This document shows positions 1 through 8,161 of a stretch of DNA of 64,000 nt, piece by piece; within the stretch, counting starts at the first letter, position 1, and each line of letters starts with the position of its first letter. The notes below the pieces were generated by a model. The model did no database searches. It was not told the origin of the DNA and saw only the letters and a list, made by a program, of their open reading frames with translations. Origin of the DNA: Serratia quinivorans (GTDB lineage Bacteria > Pseudomonadota > Gammaproteobacteria > Enterobacterales > Enterobacteriaceae); the NCBI GenBank assembly GCA_900457075.1, contig UGYN01000002.1, forward strand, positions 5,332,001 to 5,396,000, given 5' to 3'. The position numbers and the translations under genes are program-made.

Positions 1-53
1 TGTTTCGCCGCCGCAAGGCGCCGGTTAGCCAGCCACAGGGAGCTGAATCATGA
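1..53 (+). CDS. C-terminal end of an ABC transporter permease (partial)
   Basis: Reading from base 3 gives an open tail of 16 residues (start FRRRKAPV) that ends at a TGA at 51-53. The stop overlaps the ATG of the following ATPase gene in an ATGA arrangement, the usual translational coupling of a polar amino-acid ABC importer permease with its ATPase. The basic tail suits the cytoplasmic end of a membrane protein. Nothing else of the gene is in the window, so the permease identity rests on the neighbour and the coupling. Confidence 0.55.
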   Translation, partial: FRRRKAPVSQPQGAES

Positions 54-811
54 GCGCTGCCATTCACATTAATCAGGTTCGCAAGTCCTTCTCCGGCACC
101 GAAGTGTTGAAGAATATCAGCCTGCAGATCCCGGCCGGCTCGGTCACGGTGATCCTTGGCCCTTCCGGCTCGGGTAAATCGACCTTGCTGCGCTGCATCA
201 ACCACCTGGAGAAACTCGATGGCGGCACCATTCGCGTAGGCGAACAGCTCATCGGCTATCGCCAGAAAGGCAATCACCTGTATGAACTGAAGGAGCGTGA
301 AGTCGCCGAACAGCGTAAAAGCATCGGCATGGTGTTCCAGCAGTTCAACCTGTTCCCCCACCGCACGGTGCTGGAAAACGTGACGGAAGCCCCGCTCCTG
401 GTTAAAAAGGAAAAGAAAACCGTGGTGCTGGAGCGCGCAAAAGCATTGCTGACCCGCGTCGGGCTGGAACATCGCATTCACGCCTGGCCACGCGAGCTTT
501 CCGGTGGCCAACAACAGCGGGTAGCGATTGCCCGCGCGCTGGCGATGAACCCGGAGGTACTGTTATTCGATGAGCCAACCTCTGCGCTCGATCCCGAACT
601 GGTGGGTGAAGTGTTGCAGGTGATGAAAGGCCTGACGCATTCCGGCATGACCATGGTAGTAGTGACGCACGAAATTGGCTTTGCGCGCGAAGTGGCGGAT
701 CAAATCATCTTTATGGATCAGGGGAAAGTGGTGGAAACGGGGACGGCACAGCAGGTGTTGGATGCACCACAACACCAAAGAACGCGGGACTTCCTGGCAA
801 CGGTACTCTAA
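50..811 (+). CDS. Polar amino-acid ABC transporter ATP-binding protein (GlnQ/HisP type)
   Basis: A 253-residue ATPase expected to power uptake of a polar amino acid or related compound through an inner-membrane permease. Visible motifs in order: Walker [10 protein letters not shown] (37-45), Q-loop in [11 protein letters not shown] (94-104), signature LSGGQQQR (150-157), Walker B with [11 protein letters not shown] (171-181), and the H-loop in [10 protein letters not shown]. The [13 protein letters not shown] segment and the overall length are typical of the GlnQ/HisP/ArtP family rather than of peptide or sugar ATPases. The ATG overlaps the stop of an upstream permease, so it is the distal gene of a transport operon. 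The substrate cannot be read from the ATPase alone. Confidence 0.92.
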   Translation: MSAAIHINQVRKSFSGTEVLKNISLQIPAGSVTVILGPSGSGKSTLLRCINHLEKLDGGTIRVGEQLIGYRQKGNHLYELKEREVAEQRKSIGMVFQQFNLFPHRTVLENVTEAPLLVKKEKKTVVLERAKALLTRVGLEHRIHAWPRELSGGQQQRVAIARALAMNPEVLLFDEPTSALDPELVGEVLQVMKGLTHSGMTMVVVTHEIGFAREVADQIIFMDQGKVVETGTAQQVLDAPQHQRTRDFLATVL

Positions 812-817
812 AACTGC

Positions 818-839
818 ATCGGGGCATTGCGCCCCCGAT
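818..839. terminator. Hairpin between convergent ATPase gene and acrZ
   Basis: Inverted repeat ATCGGGG (818-824) / CCCCGAT (833-839) with an inner GC pair, lying between the convergent ATPase gene and acrZ. Read on the minus strand it is followed by a short T-rich tract (GCAGTTTT), so it can serve acrZ and probably both genes. Confidence 0.6.
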
Positions 840-847
840 CATTAAAT

Positions 848-982
848 TCAGTCTTTTTTTCGGCCGATGGCAGAGAAAAGATTACACAGCTCACCCAGAC
901 CATAAATCGAGCCAAGCAGTACGGCTATCATTACCGGCACCAGGATCACCACGGTTGCCAAACTCTCAATCATTTCTAACAT
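848..982 (-). CDS. acrZ: AcrZ, small membrane partner of the AcrAB-TolC efflux pump
   Basis: A 44-residue inner-membrane protein (MLEMIESLATVVILVPV...) with one hydrophobic helix at about residues 8-28 followed by IYGLGELCNLFSAIGRKK. This matches the E. coli AcrZ pattern, which I recall as MLELLKSLV... then IYGLGEVFNIFSGVGKK. AcrZ binds AcrB and changes export of some drugs. The start ATG is at 980-982 on the complement. In E. coli acrZ sits directly in front of modABC; here no molybdate transport gene is adjacent and the neighbour is an amino-acid transporter ATPase. A CRP-like site lies about 90 bp upstream. Confidence 0.9.
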   Translation of the reverse strand: MLEMIESLATVVILVPVMIAVLLGSIYGLGELCNLFSAIGRKKD

Positions 983-1072
983 CGTCGTTTCCTGGTTTTA
1001 AACAGAGAACCCTCTTCCGAACCCGAGGTTTCCCCTTATTTATCTTGAGGTTATTTTTCGTTGGTTCCAATT

Positions 1073-1088
1073 TGTGATACAGATCACA
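1073..1088. promoter_or_regulatory. CRP (cAMP receptor protein) binding site
   Basis: TGTGATACAGATCACA has both consensus half-sites, TGTGA and TCACA, with the correct 6-bp spacer. It could act on acrZ (minus, start 982) or on a transcript running right through the structured stretch. Confidence 0.75.
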
Positions 1089-1137
1089 CCAACGTTTGGC
1101 TAATGTAACTGACACAGTTGCATTACCGCAATACAAA

Positions 1138-1246
1138 AAAATGCTCTCTTCCGGAGGCCAGAACACGACCACCGGGCACTTGCCTTTCCCGTAGGGGCAT
1201 CTTCAATGCTGCCGAACAAGGGTATGTCCGGCAACTTGGGTTAACT
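1138..1246 (+). ncRNA. Candidate structured leader RNA (class unassigned)
   Basis: A compact GC-rich stretch inside AT-rich sequence. Hairpins I can draw by eye: CCC-GTA-GGG near 1188-1196; GGCAT-CTTCA-ATGCT near 1196-1211; and TGCCG-A-ACA...TGT-C-CGGCA near 1210-1233. The element CACTTG recurs as CAACTTG after two CCGG-containing strands, giving internal pseudo-symmetry. It is followed by AT-rich sequence and then the small membrane gene at 1542. It may be a cis-acting leader or riboswitch, or a small RNA. It vaguely recalls the molybdenum-cofactor RNA motif, which would be interesting beside acrZ, but I cannot confirm that from memory. Confidence 0.35.
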
Positions 1247-1541
1247 CAATCCTCAGCGTTATCCATCAGCATCTCAACAAATACGATTAGCATTGTATTT
1301 ATTCAAAATTTAATTTTATTTAACCGGAGGCCTTCTCTCTCCATCCAATTGTTTTTGATGGGAATACATATTTTTAATTGCCACAAAAAGCAATTATTAG
1401 AAATCAACAGCAAGAATGAAGTAGTTGATGCCGTCCAGATTATGCAAAAATAATAGATGTAACTTATAGCTACCTCACAAGCATTATTAAATTCAGATGT
1501 AAAACGTCGGATTGTTAAATTTTTGTTTCAGGGAGAGACTA

Positions 1542-1835
1542 ATGAAATTAAAAGAAAAGAAACATTTAGGAGCTTCAGCGATAAAAATTCCGTTCGCAAA
1601 TATGAATAGAATACAAGTCGTTAGCCGCCACACTCGCCAGCAAAAGCCTAAGCCAGGGATAATCACCAAACTGACATCCATGACCGTCAATCATCGGGCA
1701 TCGACGTCACCGGTAAAAATGAAAAAAACGGCCATTCAATGGATGGAAAATTATGCCTGGCATGGCGTATTTATAATCAGTGGGTTATTTTGGCTGGCGG
1801 TTATGGGGTTTATTTGGTTTTTAACTTCACTGTAG
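1542..1835 (+). CDS. Small single-span membrane protein, unknown function (possibly YmiA-like)
   Basis: A 97-residue protein beginning MKLKEKKHLG at an ATG preceded by GGGAGAG. The first two thirds are basic (net positive, many K and R). The last ~28 residues form one hydrophobic helix (GVFIISGLFWLAVMGFIWFL), so the protein is probably a tail-anchored inner-membrane protein with a cytoplasmic basic arm. The helix region recalls the tiny enterobacterial YmiA family, but the long N-terminal extension does not. No operon partner is visible. Function is not known to me. Confidence 0.55.
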   Translation: MKLKEKKHLGASAIKIPFANMNRIQVVSRHTRQQKPKPGIITKLTSMTVNHRASTSPVKMKKTAIQWMENYAWHGVFIISGLFWLAVMGFIWFLTSL

Positions 1836-2281
1836 AAACCGGTATGGTATTTCATCTCCAGTCCAACCAGATGAAATACCCTACGTATAAGTAACACGAT
1901 TCTGTTTTATATTTACATCCATGTTTATCAGTCATGTGTAAATGTGTTGGATACATGTTGCACCGCGGTGTCCATCCGCAACATCTTGCTGCTTTGCACC
2001 AGCACCTCACCCAATGTCCCCTGACCGGAAACCATAATGTGCGGATGAACCTTCGGATTTTTCACGGTTCCGCATGATGACCGTTCCAGTCGCCGTACAA
2101 ACTGGCGATTTAATCAACAAACCAGCGTATGACTGCAACGAGTTAAAATCTGGCCGCTCAAAATTAAGAATATTTACCTATTCTAATTTCCTGCGCAGGA
2201 ATACATTCATCTCAACTTTTACCGACCGATTAACCTGTGCTTTCTTTGTCGGTTAATTAGGCAATTTACCAGGAAACTCTT
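1836..2281. other. 446-bp intergenic region upstream of osmB
   Basis: AT-rich region holding the osmB promoter area, with an RcsB-like box at 2165-2180. Just before osmB there is an inverted repeat ATTAACC...GGTTAAT with a 15-nt spacer. On the minus strand a 45-codon open frame (1928-2065) has no ribosome binding site. I see no convincing gene here. Confidence 0.5.
2165..2180. promoter_or_regulatory. RcsB-like box upstream of osmB
   Basis: TAAGAATATTTACCTA closely resembles the RcsB box TAAGAATATTCCTA, with one extra base in the right half. E. coli osmB is a known RcsB target, and the box lies about 100 bp in front of the osmB start. Confidence 0.5.
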
Positions 2282-2494
2282 ATGAACTTTAAACGTGCCG
2301 CAGGTGTGATGGTTGTTGTTATGGCAACCCTTTCCGTAACTGCATGTGGGAATATGTCTCACCGCGATCGCAACACCGCGATCGGTGCCGGCGTCGGTGC
2401 ATTGGGTGGTGCAGTATTGACCGACGGTAGCACGCTGGGGACCTTGGGCGGCGCAGCGTTGGGCGGCATCATCGGTCACCAAACCAGTCGTTGA
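2282..2494 (+). CDS. osmB: OsmB, osmotically inducible lipoprotein B
   Basis: A 70-residue lipoprotein. The signal peptide (residues 1-21) ends in the lipobox VTAC, making Cys22 the lipidated residue. The mature part is a glycine-rich zipper, RDRNTAIGAGVGALGGAVLT...GGIIGH, almost identical to E. coli OsmB. The family sits in the outer membrane and is induced by osmotic stress, stationary phase and the Rcs envelope-stress system. It stands alone, with a strong terminator directly after the stop. Confidence 0.95.
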   Translation: MNFKRAAGVMVVVMATLSVTACGNMSHRDRNTAIGAGVGALGGAVLTDGSTLGTLGGAALGGIIGHQTSR

Positions 2495-2519
2495 TCCCAG
2501 CGGCAAAAAATATCAGTCT

Positions 2520-2555
2520 CAGATCGGTTATTATCTATTTAAAATAACCGATCTG
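2520..2555 (+). terminator. osmB terminator
   Basis: Perfect 13-bp inverted repeat CAGATCGGTTATT / AATAACCGATCTG with a 10-nt loop, 25 bp after the osmB stop. The downstream sequence is A/T-rich rather than a pure T run. Confidence 0.8.
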
Positions 2556-2782
2556 AAATTCACACCTTTCTATTACTTTTATCATCTGAGCTAAAAACTT
2601 AATATCCCCCACGTCATTTCATCCCAATAAAATAAAACCCACTTATAATAGAAACACTGGCACTACCGCCACCCACTCTCGTTTTCCAACGACGCCACGA
2701 CGGATGTTGCTGCCGTTCTTAGCCGGCCATTTTTATTTCTTGACTTACACAACCTCAGGATTATAGTTTTCAAATAAAATTT

Positions 2783-2805
2783 GAAACAAAGTTTCGTATT
2801 TGAAA
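2783..2805. promoter_or_regulatory. KdgR-like operator upstream of the porin gene
   Basis: GAAAC-AAA-GTTTC (2783-2795) is a perfect inverted repeat, followed after 6 bp by another GAAAC (2802-2806). The KdgR repressor of pectin and hexuronate genes binds sites of the form TGAAACNNNGTTTCA, which this approximates. Another IclR-family regulator could also bind. Confidence 0.35.
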
Positions 2806-2936
2806 CTTTACCAAACTTAAAATAATAAACACTTAACTAAAACTTGTCTCATATATAAAGCTCAGCGAGAAATTCCATTATTTCATGGCGGAATAGGCTC
2901 GTTTTTTAAAACGTCAGCTTTCATCAGGGGAAAGTC

Positions 2937-4175
2937 ATGCGCAAAGCCTTTATCGCATTTTTACTATTTTCACCAATGAGTTACGCTAACACCCTCACCC
3001 CCGTCAGTGAGAAGCCTGCCACGAAACCTGAGGCAAAAAAGAGTAGTCCGGCATTCCCGCACCTGCATTGGCAAAATGAGGAAAATAATAAAAACATTGA
3101 TATCGGTGGTGCATTACGCGCCAACTATCGTTATGAAGACTGGGGCAGCAGTAATTACCGCAACCCACCCCACTTGCGTTTTGATACCTTTCGCATCGAT
3201 GCCAGTGGCAATTATAATGACGCCTTCTTTGATTCCGGCTTTTGGTTTCAGGATCGCCGAAAATACGCCATCGACCGTGCCTATGTCGGCTATCACCTGA
3301 GCGGGAATTCTGACCTGCAGCTGGGCGCACCTTTCAAACCCTTTGGTTTGCAGCCTTATCCCCAGTTCGGCTGGTCCTACGGCATCCCGTTTTATCTCGG
3401 TTTCGGGGTCAATAACGGGTTGGGCGCCAAATACCAATTCCATGACCAGGGCTGGGCGCTGGATGCCGCCTATTTCCCCCGCATGATGCCGGCAGGCGTG
3501 CGCTATGCACCGGAAGTGGGCAATTTCGACGAGCTGAAAAATACCAACTACGGTTCGCAACATTTGCAAGCCAACGAGAAGCGCGACCAGGTGAACCTGC
3601 GCCTGGCGCGTGAATTCCATCAGGGTGACTGGAACAACGAACTCGGCGCTTCGCTGGCGGTTTCCCGGCTCTATAATCATGACACCGGGGATAATGGCAC
3701 CTACTGGGCGACAGGTCTGCATGCTTTGGTGAACTACGATCCGTGGCATCTGTCGTCACAAGTAATCCGTTATTCTTATGACGCCAAGGGACCTGAGGGA
3801 GCCAACAACTCGGTAATCTTAATGGGCGGTAACGGCCTGACGCCTGCCTATTTAATTCCGGCGCAGGCCACCACGGCGTCAATCAACCTGGCGCGTGATG
3901 TCGAGGTGCCCTGGGGGCCAGTGAAAAAACTGCGTTTTTATAACGACTACAGCGTGCTGTGGAAGGATAAGGACGGCGGTTCTGATTCTAAAATGAATAC
4001 CCTTGGGGTGCAGATCTTTGCCCTGCCGGTGATGGTGTGGGTTGATCTGACCTGGGCGCAAAACGCCAATCCCTGGGGCGGTGCCGAAAACGCCACCGGC
4101 TGGACCAGTACTCAGTCTTCCGGCAGCAATAAATGGTATTTCCGCACTAACCTGAACATTGGCTATTACTTCTGA
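2937..4175 (+). CDS. Outer-membrane porin, substrate unknown
   Basis: A 412-residue beta-barrel protein. The signal peptide MRKAFIAFLLFSPMSYA is followed by a proline/lysine-rich linker. The barrel then shows alternating hydrophobic/polar strands rich in Tyr, Trp and Gly and ends in NIGYYF, the C-terminal aromatic that BamA recognises. The segments RYEDWGS, RIDASGNYND and GVNNGLGAKYQFHDQGWALD suggest the OprO/P-like or general Porin superfamily rather than OmpC/F. It is monocistronic, with a possible KdgR-type operator upstream and a hairpin terminator right after the stop. If KdgR does control it, a sugar-acid substrate is plausible; that is inference. Confidence 0.75.
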   Translation: MRKAFIAFLLFSPMSYANTLTPVSEKPATKPEAKKSSPAFPHLHWQNEENNKNIDIGGALRANYRYEDWGSSNYRNPPHLRFDTFRIDASGNYNDAFFDSGFWFQDRRKYAIDRAYVGYHLSGNSDLQLGAPFKPFGLQPYPQFGWSYGIPFYLGFGVNNGLGAKYQFHDQGWALDAAYFPRMMPAGVRYAPEVGNFDELKNTNYGSQHLQANEKRDQVNLRLAREFHQGDWNNELGASLAVSRLYNHDTGDNGTYWATGLHALVNYDPWHLSSQVIRYSYDAKGPEGANNSVILMGGNGLTPAYLIPAQATTASINLARDVEVPWGPVKKLRFYNDYSVLWKDKDGGSDSKMNTLGVQIFALPVMVWVDLTWAQNANPWGGAENATGWTSTQSSGSNKWYFRTNLNIGYYF

Positions 4176-4180
4176 TCCTT

Positions 4181-4202
4181 TTCCCCCTCCAGCGAGGGGG
4201 AA
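4181..4202. terminator. Bidirectional hairpin between the porin and PBP3-like genes
   Basis: Perfect inverted repeat TTCCCCCTC (4181-4189) / GAGGGGGAA (4194-4202) with loop CAGC, between two convergent genes. Confidence 0.75.
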
Positions 4203-4209
4203 GATGGTG

Positions 4210-5928
4210 TTAGCCCTTAACCTGAGACACCACATTCAACGGTTGGGCGTCAGGCAAGATATTCATATGTTCCAGCACCTGAGCCATGATTTTGCCAAAC
4301 ACCGGGCCGGCTACCGAACCACCGAAGTGTTTGCCGGCTTTCGGGTTGTTAACCATTACCACCAGCGCTACCTGCGGATCGCTGGCCGGGGCGACACCGG
4401 CGGTGTAGTTGATGTAACCGCCGTCGTATTTGCCATTAGGCCCCATCTTCTCTGCGGTACCGGTTTTAATCGCCAACCGGTACCCCGGCACTGCGGCGCT
4501 GAGCCCGCTGCCACCCGGTAAAGCATCGCTTTCCATCATATGCACCACGGTTTTTACCGTATCCTCCGGCAGGATGCGCTGCCCCATTACCGGTGGCGTG
4601 ACTTTGGTTATCGACAATGGGCGATAAACGCCGTAGGAACCGATGGTCGCATATTCACGCGCCATCTGTAGCGGCGTTACCCGCAGGCCATAGCCGAAGG
4701 AGAAGGTCGCCCGTTCGATATCCGCCCAGCGCTCACGGTGTTGCGGCAGGTAGCCGCTGCTCTCGTTACCAATCCCCAGGTCAGTCGGCAGCCCCAGGCC
4801 AAAGCTTTTGTAAACGGCCGGCAACACGGTGGCAGGCAGTGCCAGCGCGATATGTGAAACGGCGATGTCACTGGATTTTTGCAGTACCCCGGTAATGGTC
4901 AGTTTCGACCAATGGCCCACGTCCTTGATTAAATGACCATTGACCCGGTAAGGCGTGGTATCCAGCACGGTATCCGGCCTGATTAAGTGGTGCTCCAGCC
5001 CAACCATCACCACCACGGGTTTTACCGTGGAGCCTGGTTCGAAACTGTCGCTGCTGCATACGTTGCGAATATCTTTTGTCGGCGTATCCGCATAGTTGTT
5101 TGGGTTAAATGACGGGTAGCTGGCCATGCCCAGCACCTCGCCGGTATTCACCTTCACCAGCACGGCGCAACCGGAGTCTGCCTGGTTGGCGACCACGCCG
5201 TCGCGGATCTGCGCATACAGCACGTACTGGATAAATTTGTCGATGCTCAGCGTGACGTTCGGCGGCGGCACAGGATCGACGTTCTTGATCACGCCAATCA
5301 CCGCCCCGCTGCCATCCTTCTGGTATACGCGCAATCCGTTCTTGCCTTGCAGCAGGTGGTTAAAGCCCAGCTCGATGCCTTCCAGCCCCTGATTATCCTG
5401 TCCGACAATACCGATGAGCCCGGCGGCATCCTGGCTCATCGGATAAAAGCGGCTGAAGTCCTGCTCGGTGCTGACGCCGGTCAAATGCAGCTTACTGATA
5501 TAACTGGCATTATCATCTTCAACCTTACGGGCCAGATAGACAAAACGCTTATGGCCGTTGGTCTGGATCTGCTTTTGCACCTCGGTCAGCGGCATTTTCA
5601 GCACGTTGGCCAGGCTCTGCCAACGTTCATTGGTGAGGTCGGTATGGCTATCGAGAATATGTTTGGGATCCAGCACGATATCGCGTGAAGACACGCTCAC
5701 GGCCAGCGCTTCTCCATTGCGATCGGTGATCATCCCCCGGTTGGTCGGCAACACCTGGGTGCGGATCGAACGCTGATCCGCCTGGTCAGTCAGTTGTTGA
5801 TGCTCCAACAGTTGTAAATAGCCCACTCGAAACGCCAGCAGGAAAAAGCAAACCAGTATCCCGGCGCAAATCCAGCCAAAGCGAAGGGTTGAATAATTTT
5901 TACCGCTTTTTTTTATTAATGGCGCCAC
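4210..5928 (-). CDS. Class B penicillin-binding protein, FtsI/PBP3 paralogue (PBP3-SAL-like)
   Basis: A D,D-transpeptidase of septal peptidoglycan synthesis. It has a short cytoplasmic tail, one TM helix at about residues 17-36, the PBP dimerisation domain, and a transpeptidase domain with STVK (acylating Ser300), SSD (352-354) and KTG (488-490). The 572-residue length and motifs such as IERATFSFGYGL match FtsI. No mra, mur or ftsW genes adjoin it, so it is a second copy outside the division cluster, like the Salmonella PBP3-SAL used inside acidic phagosomes. The second motif is SSD rather than the SSN of E. coli FtsI. I chose the GTG at 5926-5928 because AGGG lies just upstream. An in-frame TTG at 6024 would add 32 residues. 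Confidence 0.85.
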   Translation of the reverse strand: MAPLIKKSGKNYSTLRFGWICAGILVCFFLLAFRVGYLQLLEHQQLTDQADQRSIRTQVLPTNRGMITDRNGEALAVSVSSRDIVLDPKHILDSHTDLTNERWQSLANVLKMPLTEVQKQIQTNGHKRFVYLARKVEDDNASYISKLHLTGVSTEQDFSRFYPMSQDAAGLIGIVGQDNQGLEGIELGFNHLLQGKNGLRVYQKDGSGAVIGVIKNVDPVPPPNVTLSIDKFIQYVLYAQIRDGVVANQADSGCAVLVKVNTGEVLGMASYPSFNPNNYADTPTKDIRNVCSSDSFEPGSTVKPVVVMVGLEHHLIRPDTVLDTTPYRVNGHLIKDVGHWSKLTITGVLQKSSDIAVSHIALALPATVLPAVYKSFGLGLPTDLGIGNESSGYLPQHRERWADIERATFSFGYGLRVTPLQMAREYATIGSYGVYRPLSITKVTPPVMGQRILPEDTVKTVVHMMESDALPGGSGLSAAVPGYRLAIKTGTAEKMGPNGKYDGGYINYTAGVAPASDPQVALVVMVNNPKAGKHFGGSVAGPVFGKIMAQVLEHMNILPDAQPLNVVSQVKG

Positions 5929-6030
5929 TGTTAACCCTGCGTTTTTATTAAGGTTATGTAATGATTTCAGTCTAACCTGACGAAAATCTTTAGAAGATTG
6001 CAGTTTGTAAGAAAGTAAAAACAAACGCGT

Positions 6031-7956
6031 TTACTGTTGCACATCCGCGCTGTCGTTTAACTCCGGTTTAACTTCTTGCCCTTGTTCAGGCTGCGGGGCG
6101 TTGGCCGGGTCAAATATATGGTCGAGGATCGCCCGCGCCGTCGGCCCTGCCACCACACCGTCACCACCGCCGTTTTCCAGAATCAGCGCCATCGCCACCC
6201 GTGGGTTTTTATAGGGGGCAAACAGCGTATAGAAGATATGGTCACGCAGCCGCACCGGGATCATTTTGGCGTTATAGGTCTGATTTTCTTTCAGCCCAAA
6301 CACCTGCGAAGTCCCGGACTTGGCGGCAATTTGGTACGGCGCGGTGTGGAACAGCTTGTAGCCGGTCCCGTTTGGCAGGTTGGCCATGCCATACATGCCG
6401 TTGCGCACAATGCCCCAATACGGCGATTTGGCATCGCCAATCTGCGCGGCCTGCTTCGGCGGCAAATAGCGCGTGACCTGGTTACCCTGGCGCATGGAAT
6501 ACAACAGATGAGGCGTCTTCACCTTGCCGTTATTGATAAGCGTAGTGAGTGCCTTCACCATCTGGATTGGCGTGGCGACCCAATAGCCCTGGCCGATGCC
6601 CACCGAGATAGTGTCCCCCTGGTACCAGGTTTTTTTATGCACCCGCTGCTTCCATTCGCGGCTTGGCAAGACACCGCGATATTCTTCGTTAAGGTCAATT
6701 CCGGTAGCCTGGCCGTAACCAAACTTGCTCAGCCAGCTATGAATGCGGTCAATGCCCATTTCATAGGCCACCTGATAGAAGAAAGTATCGGCGGACTCTT
6801 CAATCGCCTTGGTCACGTTCAGCATCCCATGGCCGGTTTTAAGCCAGTCGCGATAACGGCGTTGGGTACCCGGCAACGTCCAGGTCGGGGCGCCAAAGAA
6901 GGTGGTATTGGGGGTAATCACCCCGGCGAACAGTGCAGAGGTCGCCATGTAGGGTTTCACTGTGGATGCCGGTGGGTACAGCCCCTGGGTTACGCGGTTT
7001 ATCAGCGGCAAATCGGGGTTGGCCAACAGAGATTTATAGGCGGAGTAACTGATGCCCTTCACGAAAGGATTGGGATCGTAGCTGGGGCTGGAAACCATCG
7101 CCAGAATGCCGCCGTCACGCGGGTCTTCAACCACCACTGCCGCTCGCTGCCCTTTGAGCACCGATTCGATATATTGCTGCAGCGGCAGATCGAGCGTCAG
7201 GTAAATGTTTTTGCCCGCCTGTGGCGGTTGTTCTTTCAGCAGGCGTATCACCCGGCCGTGGTTATCTACCTCCACTTCCTGATAGCCGGTGGTGCCGTGC
7301 AGTTCCGACTCGTAATAAGCCTCAATGCCCTGCTTGCCGATATTGTGGTCGGCAGCATAGTTCTCACTCAGACCGGCTTTATCCAGCCGCTTCAAGTCAC
7401 TATCATTGATTTTCGACACGTAACCCACCACGTGGGCCAGTTCGGCACCGTACGGATATTCCCGTTGCTGGTAGGTATCGATGGTTACCCCATCAAAGCG
7501 GTACTGATTGACCGCAAAGCGCGCCACCTCGGTCTCGGTCAGCCCGCTTTTCAGCGTCACCGGCTTGTAGCGACCGTTATGGTGCATATCATCGCGAAAG
7601 GCGGTGATATCTTCCGGAGTCAGATCGACAATCGGCGTCAGCTCTTGCAGCAACGCGGTCATGTTTTCGATTTTGCTGGGAATGATCTGGATTTGGTACA
7701 GCGTGATGTTACGTACCAGCGGGGTGCCATTGCGGTCGAAGATCAGCCCACGACTCGGGGCAATGGGCACCATTTTAATGTCGTTCTGATTGGAGCGAGT
7801 TTGGTAGAACCCATGCTGTTTGACCTGCAATCGATACAGGTTGGCGACCAGCACGCCAAAACAGGCGATAACCAGCACCATTGCCACGCCGGCACGGCGA
7901 ATAAACAGCATTTCCTCTGCGGAATGGTCACGAATTTTATCTTTTAATAGGGCCAT
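6031..7956 (-). CDS. Class B penicillin-binding protein, MrdA/PBP2 paralogue (PBP2-SAL-like)
   Basis: A 641-residue transpeptidase of the cell-elongation type. TM helix at about 21-42, pedestal region, then the catalytic domain with STVK (acylating Ser331), SAD (388-390) and KSGTS (546-550). It aligns along its whole length with E. coli PBP2 (IAPSRG, QGDTISVGIGQGYW, ILDHI), but the Ser-box reads PPASTVKP where E. coli has PPGSTVKP. The usual partners rodA, rlpA and dacA are absent, so this is an extra copy. Its stop lies about 100 bp before the chosen start of the PBP3 paralogue on the same strand, so the two are probably co-transcribed and could form a switchable elongation/division pair. 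Confidence 0.88.
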   Translation of the reverse strand: MALLKDKIRDHSAEEMLFIRRAGVAMVLVIACFGVLVANLYRLQVKQHGFYQTRSNQNDIKMVPIAPSRGLIFDRNGTPLVRNITLYQIQIIPSKIENMTALLQELTPIVDLTPEDITAFRDDMHHNGRYKPVTLKSGLTETEVARFAVNQYRFDGVTIDTYQQREYPYGAELAHVVGYVSKINDSDLKRLDKAGLSENYAADHNIGKQGIEAYYESELHGTTGYQEVEVDNHGRVIRLLKEQPPQAGKNIYLTLDLPLQQYIESVLKGQRAAVVVEDPRDGGILAMVSSPSYDPNPFVKGISYSAYKSLLANPDLPLINRVTQGLYPPASTVKPYMATSALFAGVITPNTTFFGAPTWTLPGTQRRYRDWLKTGHGMLNVTKAIEESADTFFYQVAYEMGIDRIHSWLSKFGYGQATGIDLNEEYRGVLPSREWKQRVHKKTWYQGDTISVGIGQGYWVATPIQMVKALTTLINNGKVKTPHLLYSMRQGNQVTRYLPPKQAAQIGDAKSPYWGIVRNGMYGMANLPNGTGYKLFHTAPYQIAAKSGTSQVFGLKENQTYNAKMIPVRLRDHIFYTLFAPYKNPRVAMALILENGGGDGVVAGPTARAILDHIFDPANAPQPEQGQEVKPELNDSADVQQ

Positions 7957-8161
7957 ACGTGGCGAGTTACCTGTCAGACGTCACAATTTCCCAAGATAAA
8001 TCAGGGCAGTGAAAAGTCGGCAAGCATAGCGTTATTGGCAAAGGCTCCCCATTAAAAGGTTGCTAATGAAATGGCATAAATGTTTCAGCATGTTGGAATG
8101 TTACCAAATGCCGATTTTTCTGCCGCTCAGGGATTGAGCCGTGATTTATGCCGGGCTACAA

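Larger units (their letters stand above)
983..1541. other. 559-bp intergenic region with CRP site and possible structured RNA
   Basis: This gap separates acrZ (minus strand) from a small membrane protein gene (plus strand). It contains a perfect-arm CRP-type palindrome at 1073-1088 and a GC-rich, hairpin-rich stretch at about 1138-1246 inside otherwise AT-rich sequence. The motif CCGGAGGCC occurs at the front of the structured stretch and again near 1324. A 111-codon open frame spans the area but has no ribosome binding site or family resemblance, and I do not consider it coding. Confidence 0.6.
2495..2936. other. 442-bp intergenic region: osmB terminator and porin promoter region
   Basis: Begins with the osmB terminator (2520-2555). 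The rest is AT-rich and leads to the porin start at 2937. It carries a run of GAAAC/GTTTC half-sites at 2783-2805 that look like an operator, and an AT-rich promoter zone around 2840-2870. Confidence 0.6.

Noticed and set aside
1118..1453. A 111-codon open frame on the plus strand across the acrZ-1542 gap
   Set aside because: No ribosome binding site, no family resemblance, low-complexity AT-driven second half, and it overlaps the hairpin-rich stretch.
1928..2065. Minus-strand 45-codon frame beginning VKNPKVHPHIMVSGQGTL, possible gene remnant
   Set aside because: Too short, no ribosome binding site, and the resemblance to any family was too vague to name.
6076..7947. A 623-codon open frame antisense to the PBP2 paralogue
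   Set aside because: It is a shadow of a GC-rich coding strand; the PBP2 frame has all catalytic motifs and this frame has no recognisable domain.
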